Source of the DNA: Torreya grandis
Taxonomy: Eukaryota > Streptophyta > Pinopsida > Cupressales > Taxaceae
Assembly (NCBI GenBank): GCA_037957365.1
Contig: JARHVA010001427.1
Span: forward strand, 1,140,001 to 1,204,000
DNA length: 64,000 nucleotides
Direction: 5' to 3'
Position 1 is the first letter of the stretch, and every line of letters starts with the position of its first letter. The notes under the pieces were generated by a model, which did no database searches, had not been told where the DNA came from, and saw only the letters and a list, made by a program, of their open reading frames with translations. A program made the translations under genes and the position numbers. Of this stretch, positions 50,207-60,794 are shown piece by piece.

Positions 50207-50449
50207 GGTAGAAATAAGTATAGGGAAGGAGAGTATGAGATAAGAGTTATATATATATAGTATAAATGGCTAGGGCATGAATGAGGTGAAATGCCTACCA
50301 AATCTATGTTTACATAATTGCATCTGCTTACCTTGAAATGAATGCAAAGCTATAAAATTATGATTAGTCCCTTTGAGATGAAGGGCTACATGTGCAAGGA
50401 TATGATGGTTTTAAGTTGCATATGTACCTTATATGTGAATAACACAATG
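50207..50449 (-). other. Spacer between LINE ORF2 and the unrecognised ORF
   Basis: About 240 bp, minus-strand 3' UTR of the LINE or a junction. It includes an (AT)-rich run near 50,250. No poly(A) tail is visible here. Confidence 0.35.
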
Positions 50450-51818
50450 CACCTTAGGGTGGATGCTACCTTGGTCATAATAGTTAGTTAAACTTTGGAT
50501 GTCCACTCTATTACTAGTAAGGAGGTTGACCACCCCATTTCCTTCTCTATATTTTTGGTTGAGTTGTACTTGTAGAAAGGTTTATAAAATTTTCTTGGCA
50601 TCATCAATGAGTTCCTTGATAGTGTGTGAAGGAATATTTTTACCACCCAAATCATTTAAGATGTTTATAAAATCTCACTCTATAATGATTATATCCTAGT
50701 TAATACTCTGCATAAGTTGAATACTCTAAAAAGTTGCTTCAGCTTTAGCTAAATGATTTGTTTTCTTGTCAATGGGGTCCATGTAAGCCACTAACATCTC
50801 CCCTTTGGAGTTCCTTATGATGCCACCACTACCTATAGGGCTTGGGTTGCCTTTTGAGGCCCCATAAAAATTTAGTTTTACCTACCCCTCAGGAGGGACT
50901 TCCATTTGGTTTATTTATGAATTAAGTCTTCTTCAGAGGGAGAAATAACTTTTTTAAGATCCCAATTATTGAGAATGAGCTAGGTCAAAGGAGGGGTAAG
51001 ATCCTTATCTTTGGGGGGGAATGCCTTCCAATTTTTTGAGATGGACTGATAGAGTTAGGGGAGGACACCCTTTAGGTCATACCTTTTTTTATGAAATAAG
51101 TTATCATTGTGAAGTTTGTAAATACACCAGAACTAGTGAGGGAGGGTAAATAAACAAAGGAAAATTAAGGAAGGAATGTTTCATGGGTGGTTCCATTGTA
51201 CAATGAGATCCAAAATACTATTTATTTTGACCCAAGGCATGTTAAGATGATTGAGGAGCTCATTAAACAATGACAAGCTAAGGGGGCATTCCAAAAAGTG
51301 GTGTTGAGTGGAGTATTTTGCACTTTGATAGATAGGGCATCTATTTGGGTAATTAGTCTGCTTTTGGCTAAGTTTTCCATATTTAGAATTTTTTCTGTGC
51401 TAATAGCTAATAAAAGAAATTGACCTTGGGGATTAGGTGCTTCACCCATAAATTTTTCCAATGATCCCAATTATTGTCTAGATTAAGTTCCTTTGTCATG
51501 GCTTGAGGAGACCAAATATGTGTCATTGTCTTCTAGCCTCTAGATAAAATTATCCTCTTTATGAAGGGTTGGAATGTGGATATGATTTGAATCCTATTTT
51601 AGGTTTTGGATAGCTTGGTAAAATTCCAAGGGAAGATCTTTTCTAGGTAAGATCTTCCAATACTTAATTCCTTCCTTGAATTCCCAAAAATATTTTATCT
51701 TGGAGCCCCATCTCTATTTGAGTTTTCTAAACAATATAGCCTCTATCTCTTGGGTTGAGATGGGGTGAGGTCCATCTAATCATCTTCCCAAAAATCAATT
51801 TTCTCACCATTACCTATT
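50450..51818 (-). pseudogene. LINE ORF2, 3' part: end of RT, zf-RVT, RNase H
   Basis: The downstream portion of a plant L1-type ORF2, separated from its front part by the Copia element. It starts IGNGEKIDFWEDD (51,816-51,778), the GNG...FW.D.W motif behind plant LINE RTs. A zf-RVT-like zinc motif follows at about 51,345-51,270 (CPICQSAKY, then FLECPLSLSLFNELLNHL). The RNase H domain (RVT_3 type) is at about 50,880-50,450: VKLNFYGASKGNPSPIGSGG and IIRNSKGEMLVAY, where the usual NFDG is NFYG, so the first catalytic Asp is lost; then HLAKAEA (Glu kept), IIIIECDF and a YREGNGVVN-like end. Multiple stops. Confidence 0.75.
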
Positions 51819-51912
51819 TGTTGGAATAATGCATATTTAAGCTTACCTAGGGTTAATAGGGTAAATTATTTATTACCGAGGGTTAATTTTATTTACCTCG
51901 GTTAATTTATTT

Positions 51913-51937
51913 TATTGTTGAGAATCTCTCAACAATA
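51913..51937. promoter_or_regulatory. Palindromic element in Copia LTR
   Basis: TATTGTTGAGA, ATC, then TCTCAACAATA: an 11-bp perfect inverted repeat upstream of the TATA-like box. It is unchanged in the 3' LTR (57563-57587), although the LTRs differ elsewhere. A protein-binding site is possible; this is inference. Confidence 0.5.
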
Positions 51938-52030
51938 TATTTGTTCGTAGTATGAGAAAACAAATAGTTTATTTTCTCTATTTTGTAATCATTACAAGTA
52001 GTTTGTTAACATGAAACAAACTATTTATAT

Positions 52031-52038
52031 TATAAATA
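52031..52038 (+). promoter_or_regulatory. TATA-like box of Copia LTR
   Basis: TATAAATA, about 210 bp into the LTR, conserved at 57681-57688 in the other LTR. Confidence 0.5.
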
Positions 52039-52223
52039 CTTTGCATTATATGGGAAATAAATGAGAGATTAATGAGAGAATACAAATAATTTTATGGATT
52101 ATCACCTATTTTTTAGGTGTGATAAATTTATTTATTCTCTGATATTATTTGCAGGTTATTTGTTGTGGGTTCTTTCTCCTAGATTGATCTATGGATCCTG
52201 TGTATCTCCAGCTAATTCCTTCA

Positions 52224-52241
52224 TGGTATAAGAGCTTGGAG
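52224..52241 (+). other. Copia primer-binding site
   Basis: TGGTATAAGAGC directly after the LTR end; one base away from TGGTATCAGAGC, the standard site complementary to the 3' end of initiator tRNA-Met used by plant Copia elements. Confidence 0.9.
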
Positions 52242-53298
52242 TTCTAGTTGAATATCCTCTTCCCTAAAATTTTTCATCTATTAACACATTAAAAAATATT
52301 ATTTTATTTATGTGTTACAAATATTTTTTATTCTCTCAAAATATGGTTCTTGTTTACACATTTTTTTTGGAAAATTATGTACTTTATGCTCATTAAATGA
52401 CCGTAAAGATTTCCAAAATCAGATTTTTTTTCATAGGGGTGTAGAAAATAAAGTCAAGAATCCATTACAATTTTAATTTTTTTCATTTAATGCTGGACGT
52501 ACAGCTCTTTCCTTCCAAATTTTGCTGACTAGTTCTTGCTGGCAGACTGTACTACCTGTTCATTTTTTTGATGTGGCAGATCGTACGGTTGAATTTTTTC
52601 AAAATTAAGACCTGTTCATGAAAGCTGACTGTTATATATTTATATCCATATAAATTTTGATGAATTTGGATCAGGATATACAATGTTTTGGAAGCCAACA
52701 ACAGAAATTAAAAACTGTTTTTTCATCTGCTGCATAGCCGTACGGATTTCTCATTTTTGAACGCCTTATGCTGCATAAAATACAAATATGAAAAATTCAT
52801 GTGAAATAAGACTTCCCAGGATTTCATTTCATGCTGATAAGGATTGATTTTGACTAGGCCGTACAGTCCTTTGGGTAGATCCAATGGAGCCATTCTGAAT
52901 TGCTAAGAGGTGTTTTTTCCTTGGCTGTGTTTACAAAATTTCTCAGAATTTTTTTCCTGACCTCCACGCCTTGCTAGAAAAGAGTTTATTATGATTAAAG
53001 AAAAAGATTATTAAGCTGTTATCTGACATGTGTGAGTCATTTTGGCTTTTTTTTAATTATTTTTTTTAATTTTTTAGTGGTTTAAATGCAAGTCTTTAGC
53101 TTTGAAAGTTCAAATTTGACTTTGTTAAAGCGGCTAGAGATATTTTGTTAAAAATTTGTAGGGAGGAAGTCTTGGGGTCAAATCCCCCTACAATTTTTTT
53201 GAATAAAGCCATTTTTTTAATTTTGTATAAGCTAAGGCTAAATTTTTTTTCATTTAGAAACATTAAATTGTAACGGGAGGGGTGTTTTTTTAGAAAAA
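52242..53298 (+). other. Copia untranslated leader
   Basis: About 1.06 kb between primer-binding site and gag, T-rich, with slightly higher CpG content than the older surroundings (for example GTACGG and GGACGTACAG). No open frame of note. Confidence 0.6.
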
Positions 53299-53302
53299 AT
53301 GA

Positions 53303-54235
53303 ATGTCTAGATTGTTCTTGTCAACATCATCATCTTCCTCGAGAATGGAATCTCGATTGTTTGAACCTCTAAATTCTAAAAATTACCATGTTTGGAAGCC
53401 AAAAATTCAACAACTCCTTCAATCAAAGGTCTTATGCAGAATTTTTTTTGAAACAACACCTGAAGCATTCACCACTGAAAAAGACAAATATGCATATGGT
53501 TGTAAGCAGGATGAGGCTCTTGGATTGATTTGCCTCAACGTCTCAGATAATATTCAATTTCATATTGCAGATGCTACTACGCCAAAAGAGGTATGGGAAA
53601 AATTTAAAAAACTATTTGGTAAAGTTAACGAGTTTAAAATTTTGCAATTAGATGCAGAATTGAGTACTCTCTCTCCATCAGATTTCCCTTTAATAGATGA
53701 ATTTTTGGCAAAATTCAAATTTATAAGGTCACAATTGAAATCTGGTGACAAGGATAAAAGTGATTAGGGGTGCATTTTCATGATTTTATCAAAGTTGAAA
53801 GGACCATATAGTGTTTTTTCCTCTACTTTTTATACTATGATGGATACATTAGGTGATGAATTCAAATGGCCTTCCTTTGAAGTTTTTTGTGAAAGATTGA
53901 CTAGGGAGCAAACAAAATTAATGGCCTTAGATGATCTACCTGGTCCTAGTCATGCTCTAGTTGCTAATTCTTCTAAAGGAAAACCTTCACCTAAGTCTAA
54001 ACAAAAGCAAGCACCTTCAAATAACCCTCCAGAGTCCACCACCCAAACACCTCATCATTCTAAATCTACTAAGACCAAAAAGTCCTTTAAACAAAAGAAG
54101 AAAACATTTGGTCCATGTAATTTTTGTGGTGGTCCTAATCATGATGAAAGTAGATGTTTTAAGAAGATGGAAGCATTAGAGGCAACAGTCAGACAACACA
54201 AAATTTCTATTCCATCTCCATCTCCTTCTACTTTT
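53303..54235 (+). pseudogene. Copia gag
   Basis: Encodes the capsid protein. ATG at 53303 (an ATG 4 bp upstream meets a stop after three codons). The N-terminal UBN2-type domain reads SRLFEPLNSKNYHVWKPKIQ, then ALGLICLNVSDNIQFHI and TPKEVWEKFKKLFG (codons about 15-115). A TAG at 53765-53767 breaks the frame; reading continues in the same frame with LKGPYSVFSSTFYTMM, WPSFEVFCERLTREQTKLMA and a Lys/Pro/Ser-rich linker. The CCHC zinc knuckle CNFCGGPNHDESRC is complete, at about 54,116-54,157. Apart from the one stop, gag looks intact. Confidence 0.9.
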
Positions 54236-54832
54236 GTAGGAAAAGGGAAAGCACTTTCAGCCAGGGCTATATCTTCATGTCATGATCAGTGGATTTTTGA
54301 CTTAGGTGCTTCTCACCATCTCACACATTCTAAGGATCTATTGTCTTCTCTTAAAAATTGTAGCACATCACATATTGTTATGGGTAACTCCTCATAGATT
54401 AAAGTTTTGGGATCTGGTATTGTTGATAAACAAGATGGATGCTTTAACAATGTATTACTTGTACCCCAAATCTCTTCTAATCTTCTCTCTGTATATCAAA
54501 TATGTAATTCTAGTACTGGTAAAACTATGGAGTTTAATTCACATGATGTTGTAACAAGAGAATGTAATGATCCTAGTGAGATAGTTGCTACAGGTATAGT
54601 AGACCATACTGTAAGACTCTATACTTTTGATAAGTTTGAGTCTTTTATGTCTTCTGGTTCTTCACTTATAGCACATGGTAATAATCTTAGCAAATTGTGG
54701 CATGAGAGATTGGGACATTTGAGTTATGGATATATGCAACAAATGAGTACAAAACATCTTGTAAAAGGCCTTCCTAAGGTCTCATGTATTGATGGGGTGT
54801 GTCTTGGTTGTCTAGTTGGTAAACAGCACTAG
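54236..54832 (+). pseudogene. Copia protease and pre-integrase domain
   Basis: Same frame as gag. The protease active site usually reads D-S-G-A; here it is WIFDLGASHH (54,290-54,319), so Ser is Leu, one C-to-T change away. MGNSS is followed by a stop at 54395-54397, then LGSGIVDKQDGCFNNVLLVP and NLLSVYQIC. The GAG-pre-integrase zinc region is LWHERLGHLSYGYMQQMSTK with GVCLGCLVGKQH (H-H-C-C ligands visible), ending at a TAG (54830-54832) in a Gln position. Confidence 0.85.
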
Positions 54833-55666
54833 GATCCATTTCCAGTTGGTAAGGCCACATGTGCAAATGCACCCTTAGGGTTGGTTCATAGTGATTTTAT
54901 GACTTTTCCAACTTGTTTTTTTTAGGGGCTAAATATGCACTCACATTCATTGATGATTTCACTCGTAAAACTTGGGTATATTTTCTCAAGTTGAAAAGTG
55001 AAGTTTTGAGACTTTTAAGGCCTTCAAAGCCTTTGTTGAAAAACAATCATCTCTTCCTCTTAAGAAGATACGCACTGACAATGGGGGGAATATGATAGTA
55101 ATGCTTTTTATGATTTTTGTATTGAGCATGGGATACAACACCAGTTTACTATACCACACACTCCTTAACAAAATGGTGTAGCAGAGAGGAAGAATCAAAC
55201 ATTGAAAGAGATGGCTAATTGTATGATTCACTCTAAAAATTTGGGTCCACAATATTGGGCTAAAGCTATAAATTGTGCAAACTACATTCAAAACCATATG
55301 CCTCACAAAGCTGTGCAAAATATGACACCAGAAGAAGCTTGGTCTGGGATCAAGCCTGATATTTTAGATTTTCGCATCTTTGGGAGTCAAGCATGGGCAT
55401 TCATTCTTGATGACAAATGTAAAGCATTAGAGAAGAAAAGCCAACCACTCATTTTTGTTGGCTATTGTGAAGATGTAAAATCCTACCATCTTTTTGATCC
55501 TGTCACACATGATGTGTTGTTTTGATGGGATGTTCAAGTTGATGAGCTACCCACTCCACATGAGTGTACATCTAGTTCTTCTTCTCCCCCTCCTTCTACT
55601 AAGGATAGTGAGGATTTGATTTCTATTATTGATGATGATGATGTTGCACTTGTTCAACCACCATAG
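54833..55666 (+). pseudogene. Copia integrase
   Basis: Core domain with all three catalytic acids visible: [16 protein letters not shown] (about 54,935-54,985), RTDNGG (about 55,070-55,088) and QNGVAERKNQTLKEM (Glu at about 55,184). Three frame changes disturb it: at a T-run near 54,916-54,923, near 55,008 (after SEV) and in a G-run near 55,083-55,088. In-frame stops: TAA at 55166-55168, TGA at 55523-55525, TAG at 55664-55666. The C-terminal part (CANYIQNHMPHKAVQNMTPE, FRIFGSQAWAFI, KSQPLIFVGYCEDVKSYHLF) is well kept. Integrase would insert element DNA into the chromosome. Confidence 0.9.
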
Positions 55667-55684
55667 CCATCTTCTTCACCACCT

Positions 55685-56846
55685 TTGCCTAAGTGGGCAA
55701 AGAGCACTCTACAGGCAGGTGGTTCTTTTGTTGGTGATCCATCTGATTCTCATCGCACTCACTCACATACATCTGGTGTTGCTCTTTTGGGACAATCTTT
55801 TATAGATGATCTAGTATTTTTTTCTGAGGCTATTGGTATACATGAGTGGGATGTTACTATGTATGATGAGTATTCTTCATTGATGAGGAATGATACTTGG
55901 GATCTTGTCCCTCTTCCTAAGGGAAGAAAACTTGTAAAATGTAAATGGGTCTATAGGACCAAATATGTTGTAGATGGATCAGTAGATAAGTACAAAGCAA
56001 GATTAGTAGCTAAGGGTTTTTCACAGGTTGAATGGGTTGATTACTCTGAGACCTTTGTCCCTATAGCTAAGATGGATTCTATTCGGCTTGTACTCTCTTT
56101 CTACTTCACATTCTTGGTCAGTTTTTTAGATGGATGTGAAGAGTGCTTTCTTACATGGTGATCTCCATGAGGAGATCTATATGGAGTAGCCTCCAAGATT
56201 TGTGTAGGACTCATCATTGGTTTGTAGACTCCATCATTCTCTTTATGGCCTCAAATAAGCTCCTAGAGCTTGGTATGAGGAGATGGATAGTTTTCTTTTG
56301 AGTTTTAGTTTTATTCATTGTGAGTCAGATCACAATGTATACATCCTGAAGCAAGGTGAGGAGCTTGTCATTTTGGTTTTGTATGTTGATGATCTCATCC
56401 TCACTGGTAGTTTAGATTCCTTGATATATGACATCAAGGACAAGTTGGCAGATAGGTTTGATATGACAGATTTGGGACTTCTACATTATTTTCTTGGTCT
56501 TCAAGTTTTTTAGTCTTCTGAGGGCATTTCTATTAGGTAGCAAAAGTATGCGACAGATCTTCTTCATCAATTTGGCATGGCTGATTGTAAGCCTGCCCAC
56601 ACTCCATATCAGTCAGGTATTATGTCATCTGCCACTTGTATGATTCCTCTTGTTGATTCCACTTTGTATAGGCAACTTGTAGGTAGTCTTTTATACCTGA
56701 CTCATACCCATCTTAACATCACATTTGCTATGAACCTTGTCTCTCAATTCTCACATGAGCCTCATGAGAGTCATTGGCAAGTAGCCAAGCATATTTTGCA
56801 CTACATTTGGGGCACCACTCACTTTGGTATACATTACACACCATAG
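55685..56846 (+). pseudogene. Copia reverse transcriptase
   Basis: Copia-type RT. The N-terminal block has NDTWDLVPLPKGRKLVKCKW, VYRTKYVVDGSVDKYKARLV and AKGFSQVEWVDYSETFVPIA (about 55,888-56,075). Then MDVKSAFLHGDLHEEIYME follows after a TAG (56127-56129), and LYGLK, stop, APRAWYE at about 56,238-56,280. The catalytic YVDD is intact (56382-56393, YVDDLILTG), and MTDLGLLHYFLGLQVF precedes a TAG at 56511-56513. Further stops: 56187-56189, 56205-56207, 56256-56258, 56538-56540, 56844-56846. The active site survives, but no continuous protein can be made. Confidence 0.92.
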
Positions 56847-57347
56847 AGTTCTACACAGCTTGTCAGATACACTGACTCTGATTGGGCTAGTGATGTTGAC
56901 ACTCGCAAGTCCACTTGTGGATTTTATTTCACACTTGGTTCAGGTCTAGTTGCTTTGGCATGCAAAAAGTAGACTGCTATTACATTATCCTCTACTGAGG
57001 CTGAGTATCGAGGTGCTGTCAAAGCCAGTCAAGAGATACTTTGGCTTCGACAATTGCTTGGAGAGTTTGGCTTCACACAGCAGGGTCCTACTACTCTTTG
57101 GTGTGATAACCAAAGTGGGATTGCTATTTCATGCAATCTTATTGAGCATCAGTGGACAAAACACATTGAGATTCACATGCACTTCATTTGACATCTTATT
57201 CAGGATGGATTTCTTTCTTTGGAGTTTATGCCTACAGCTGAGCAGATTGCTAACATCTTCACTAAAACTTTGGCTTCTCCTCATTATCTTCAGTTGTGAG
57301 TGATGCTTGGGGTGAAGGAAGTTGTCCTTAGGGGGCATTTCCCATGA
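56847..57347 (+). pseudogene. Copia RNase H
   Basis: The final pol domain. YTDSDWASDVDTRKSTCGFY (about 56,864-56,925), then a TAG at 56970-56972 and TAITLSSTEAEYRGAVKASQ (acidic residues present), LWCDNQSGIAIS, then TKHIEIHMHFI and a TGA (57189-57191). It continues with FMPTAEQIANIFTKTLASPH to a TGA at 57297-57299 and on in frame to the likely original stop at 57345-57347. Both TGA codons stand where Arg is expected (CGA to TGA). Confidence 0.9.
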
Positions 57348-57459
57348 AGTCCTTCCTTCCTTTATTTTTCATATATTTTGACTGGTTTGTACATGGGTAC
57401 CTTATCAGGCCTAGTAGCTGAGACCCATCTTTGTTTGTCATTCTCCCTATGTTTTACTT

Positions 57460-57468
57460 AAGGGAGGG
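57460..57468 (+). other. Copia polypurine tract
   Basis: AAGGGAGGG immediately before the 3' LTR; primer for plus-strand synthesis. Confidence 0.85.
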
Positions 57469-57873
57469 TGTTGGAATAATGCATATTTAAGCTTACCTAG
57501 GGTTAATAGGGTAAGTTATTTATTATTGAGGGTTAATTTTATTTACCTCGGTTAATTTATTTTATTGTTGAGAATCTCTCAACAATATATTTGTTCATAG
57601 TATGAGAAAACAAATAGTTTGTTTTCTCTATTTTGTAATCATTACAAATAGTTTGTTAACATGAAACAAACTATTTTTATTATAAATACTTTGCATTATA
57701 TGGGAAATAAATGAGAGATTAATGAGAGAATACAAAAAAATTTGTGGATTATCACCTATTTTTTAGGTGTGAGAAATTTATTTATTCTCTGATATTATTT
57801 ACAGGTTATTTGTTGTGGGTTCTTTCTCCTAGATTGATCTGTGGATCCTGTGTATCTCCTGCTAATTCCTTCA
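57469..57873 (+). repeat. Copia 3' LTR
   Basis: 405 bp, the same length as the 5' LTR, with about 14 substitutions and no indels. Most differences are C/T or G/A. Confidence 0.95.
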
Positions 57874-60673
57874 TCCATAAGATGCCTCTTTTTAAGAGGT
57901 CTTTGTAGTTGTATATGGCCTTTTAGAGGGTGGAACCATTGGTGAGGCCCTCTTTCCATAGGAAGGCATCTTCTTCCCCTCCTAGGTATTTGTCCTTAAG
58001 GATTCTTGACCATTTTCCATTCTCCTTCATCATGTTCTAGCCCATTTTGGCCAATAAAGCTATGTTCATTAAATTTATGCTTCTCAACCCAAGGCCTCCA
58101 TTGGCTTTAGGGAGGTAAAAAATTTATCAAGTGACCAAATTGAATCTAAATATTTATTTAGTGCCTCTCCACAAGATTTTTTTTTTAATTTTCTCAATTT
58201 TGGATGCCACATTGATAAGCATTTTGAATATTAACATAAAGTAAATGGGAATGCTCTAAATTGAGGCCTTATATAATTAGTATTTCCATACCTAAGTAAG
58301 GAGGTGGCCCTTTCAACATAATAATTTCCATTGGATCCAATAAACTAGTAGGTTCTAAAGTTGGGAGTCCATTCTTCCAGAAAAGAGGAGAATGCCTAGG
58401 TGATTAGCTAATAAGTTGCCCACTTCGTAGTTTAGGATTTTGGAAATTCTTCTCTATTGAGAGGGAGGTGTGTTGATAAAGAAAAGGAGGATTTTTTGAA
58501 AATTGATACATTGATTGGAAACTTTTTCATAATTATTAAGGATACATTTGAGGATCTTTGCTTCCCCAATTAAGGTATCACTTAGGATAATAATATATTT
58601 AGTGAACTATTGGTGAGTGATAGGATTTGTATTCTAAGCCACCAAAACCCCCTTTATCAGACCATATCTATGAGTCATCATCAAGATTATCCCCAAAGAT
58701 TATACTAATATGATGAAGATATAAGATGAGAGGGGATAGCTCTACCTTAAACCTCTTGAGGCCTAGAAAAAACCTTTTGGGACCCTATTTATAATTATAC
58801 AATACTTAGGAGTGGTTAGGCAATTTCATATGATTTTTTATATGTCATGATTTAGCCTGAGCTTCTCCAAAATTTGTATAAGGAACCACCAAGAAAATCA
58901 ATCATAGGTCTTTGGCATATATAATTTAAGAAGCATTCCCTATCTATAAGATTTAGAAATGAAGTGAATTGCTTCATGATTTATGACAATGTCATCAAAA
59001 ATCTACCTGTTAGCGACAAAATCCCCCTGTTATTCCCCAATGATTGAGTCAAGAAGGGGTTACATGCATTTGACTAGGATGAAATAACAAATCTTGTAGG
59101 TGGTTTTGCATAAACTAATGGGCATGAAGTCTTGAATGTTGTTAGCTCCTTTTTTTGGGGGATTAATACCAAAAAAGTATTGTTGATTTCTTTGAGAATG
59201 GATTTGGATTGGAAGAATTCTTTAATAGCCTTTTTCACTTCCATGTGGATAATATCCCATTTTTTTTTTAAAAAGAGAGGGGGAAACCATCTAGTCTAGG
59301 AGCCTTGAGGCCATCCATGAGGAAGACAACACTTTTAATTTCCTCATTAGAATGGATTTAGATGAGGGAAGCATTGTCTATAGATGAGAATACCTTATCA
59401 AAGTTAGCTAGTATAGAGGAGACCATAGAGTTATTAGGTTCACCATCCTCTAAGAGAAGGTTCTTAAAGAATTTGATAATATATTAGGATATGTCATCTA
59501 ATTTTTTACTTAATGATCCATCTTCCAATCTTAACAGTGGAATTCTATTAGTATTCATGTGTCTAAAATTAGCGTGGTGGAAGAATTTTGTATTCTTATC
59601 CCCTTCCTTTAAGAAAATTGATTTTTGCTTCTAGTAGGCCTCTTATTTTTCTTATATATTATGAAAGTGACATAAAATATCTCTTTCCTTAATAGCCACA
59701 TGATCATTATAATCCCCTGATGCACTAATTTCTTTGATAATAGAGAGTTCCACTTCAAGGTCCTTTCTCTACTGAAAAATGTCTCCAAAGACTTCCTTGT
59801 TCTAGATTTTTAGCTTATTTTTTAGAAATTTGAGATTTTTGGTGAGAATGAACATGGAATATCCCTAAAAAGGTTCATTCTGCCATTATTTTAGATAGTA
59901 AGTGAAATTATCATGATGGGTCCACATACTTTTGAATCTAAAGGGGTAATATTTGGGCTTAGAGAATTTATTAGCTTCAAAAATCAAGGGATTGTGGTTA
60001 GACCCAATTATGGACAAGGAAGAGAATCTATTGGAATAAATGATATCCCAATTTAGGGAGATCAAAAATATATCAAAGTGGACCTAAATCAATTTTTCTC
60101 ATAGTCTTTTATTGGTCTAAGTATAGGGGACTCCATTGAGATCCATGTCTACTAAGCCCACATTTACCATGAAGTCATTGAAATCCAACATGTTATCAGT
60201 AAGGTCAATAATTCTACCTTTTTTGTCCCTCAAGGTGAGGGGAGTGTTAAAATCACCTGATACAATCTAATTCCAATTTGTGTATTTCTTATGGAAGTCC
60301 TTGACCTCCTTCCATAGCTAGTTTCTAGTTGGTTTGGAGTTTGGGGCATTAACATTGGTAAGGATCCATTTATCCTTTCTTGTAATGTCAGTGAAGAGCA
60401 CACATATTTGGTTAGAGGATTTATATATTAATTATTCATTTAGAGAATCAAGGTTCCTAAAGATATTCAACCCTCCTAAAGCACCTATGGATTCAGAGGA
60501 AAGAGCGTGGGCATTTTTCCAAATTTGTGACACACTAATTTTAAGAGTAAATCAGATATTTTGGTTTCTTAACTAAGAAATATAGAGGGGTTAACCATTT
60601 TGATAGTTTTATAGATATTCATTTATTTATAAGGGTTATTTAAACCCTTGAAATTCTAATAGATTACTTTCAT
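57874..60673 (-). pseudogene. LINE ORF2, 5' part: endonuclease and RT
   Basis: Starts at the ATG at 60673 with MKVIY, stop, NFKGLNNPYK, the standard start of plant LINE ORF2 (WNxRGLN). The apurinic-type endonuclease shows ETKISDLL (catalytic Glu), IVSGDFNTPLT (60,270-60,235, Asp/Asn pair) and GSNHNPLIF (usual SDHxP, Asp replaced by Asn). RT follows from about 59,700: a KSIFLKEGDKNTKFFHHANF block, then the fingers/palm (LDGFPPLF near 59,290). The catalytic FADD appears as FTKY near 58,606-58,594, then SDTLIGEAKILKCILNNYEK, INFQK and NLLANHLGILLFSG; LRSINLMNIALLAKMG and NGKWSRILKDKYLGGEEDAF lead to the Copia junction. Stops and frameshifts throughout. In active LINEs it nicks the target and reverse transcribes in place. 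Confidence 0.8.
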
Positions 60674-60794
60674 TTCTTATCCCATTGAACCTTAAGAGTT
60701 TACTAAGAGCCATTAACAATCTCTTTTGTAGTTTCTAGGTTTCTAGTAAGGATTCTAGGAGATCTACCAACCGATTTAGGGTTAATGCCAAGAT

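Larger units (their letters stand above)
51819..52223 (+). repeat. Copia 5' LTR
   Basis: TGTTGGAATAATGCATATTT to GCTAATTCCTTCA, with TG...CA ends. It contains an 11-bp perfect inverted repeat (51913-51937) and a TATA-like TATAAATA at 52031-52038, which would place the transcription start shortly downstream. Confidence 0.95.
51819..57873 (+). mobile_element. Ty1/Copia retrotransposon
   Basis: A complete-length element of 6055 bp with 405-bp LTRs at both ends (51819-52223, 57469-57873), primer-binding site, gag, pol in Copia order (protease, integrase, RT, RNase H) and polypurine tract. It is inserted in the RT-to-zinc region of the minus-strand LINE. The LTRs differ at about 14 of 405 positions (roughly 3.5 percent by eye), making it by far the youngest element in the window. 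Flanks CTATT and TCCAT do not form a clear 5-bp target duplication. Pol has at least a dozen in-frame stops and three frameshifts, so it cannot move on its own, although cis signals look intact. Confidence 0.95.

Noticed and set aside
53961..54179. Second plus-strand open frame over the Copia zinc-knuckle region
   Set aside because: Out of register with the gag frame that contains the complete CCHC motif.
54986..55318. Minus-strand open frame of 110 codons
   Set aside because: Antisense shadow of the Copia integrase, whose catalytic motifs are read on the plus strand.
51819..57873. An intact, mobile Copia element
   Set aside because: LTRs and priming sites are good, but gag and pol carry a dozen or more stops and three frameshifts.
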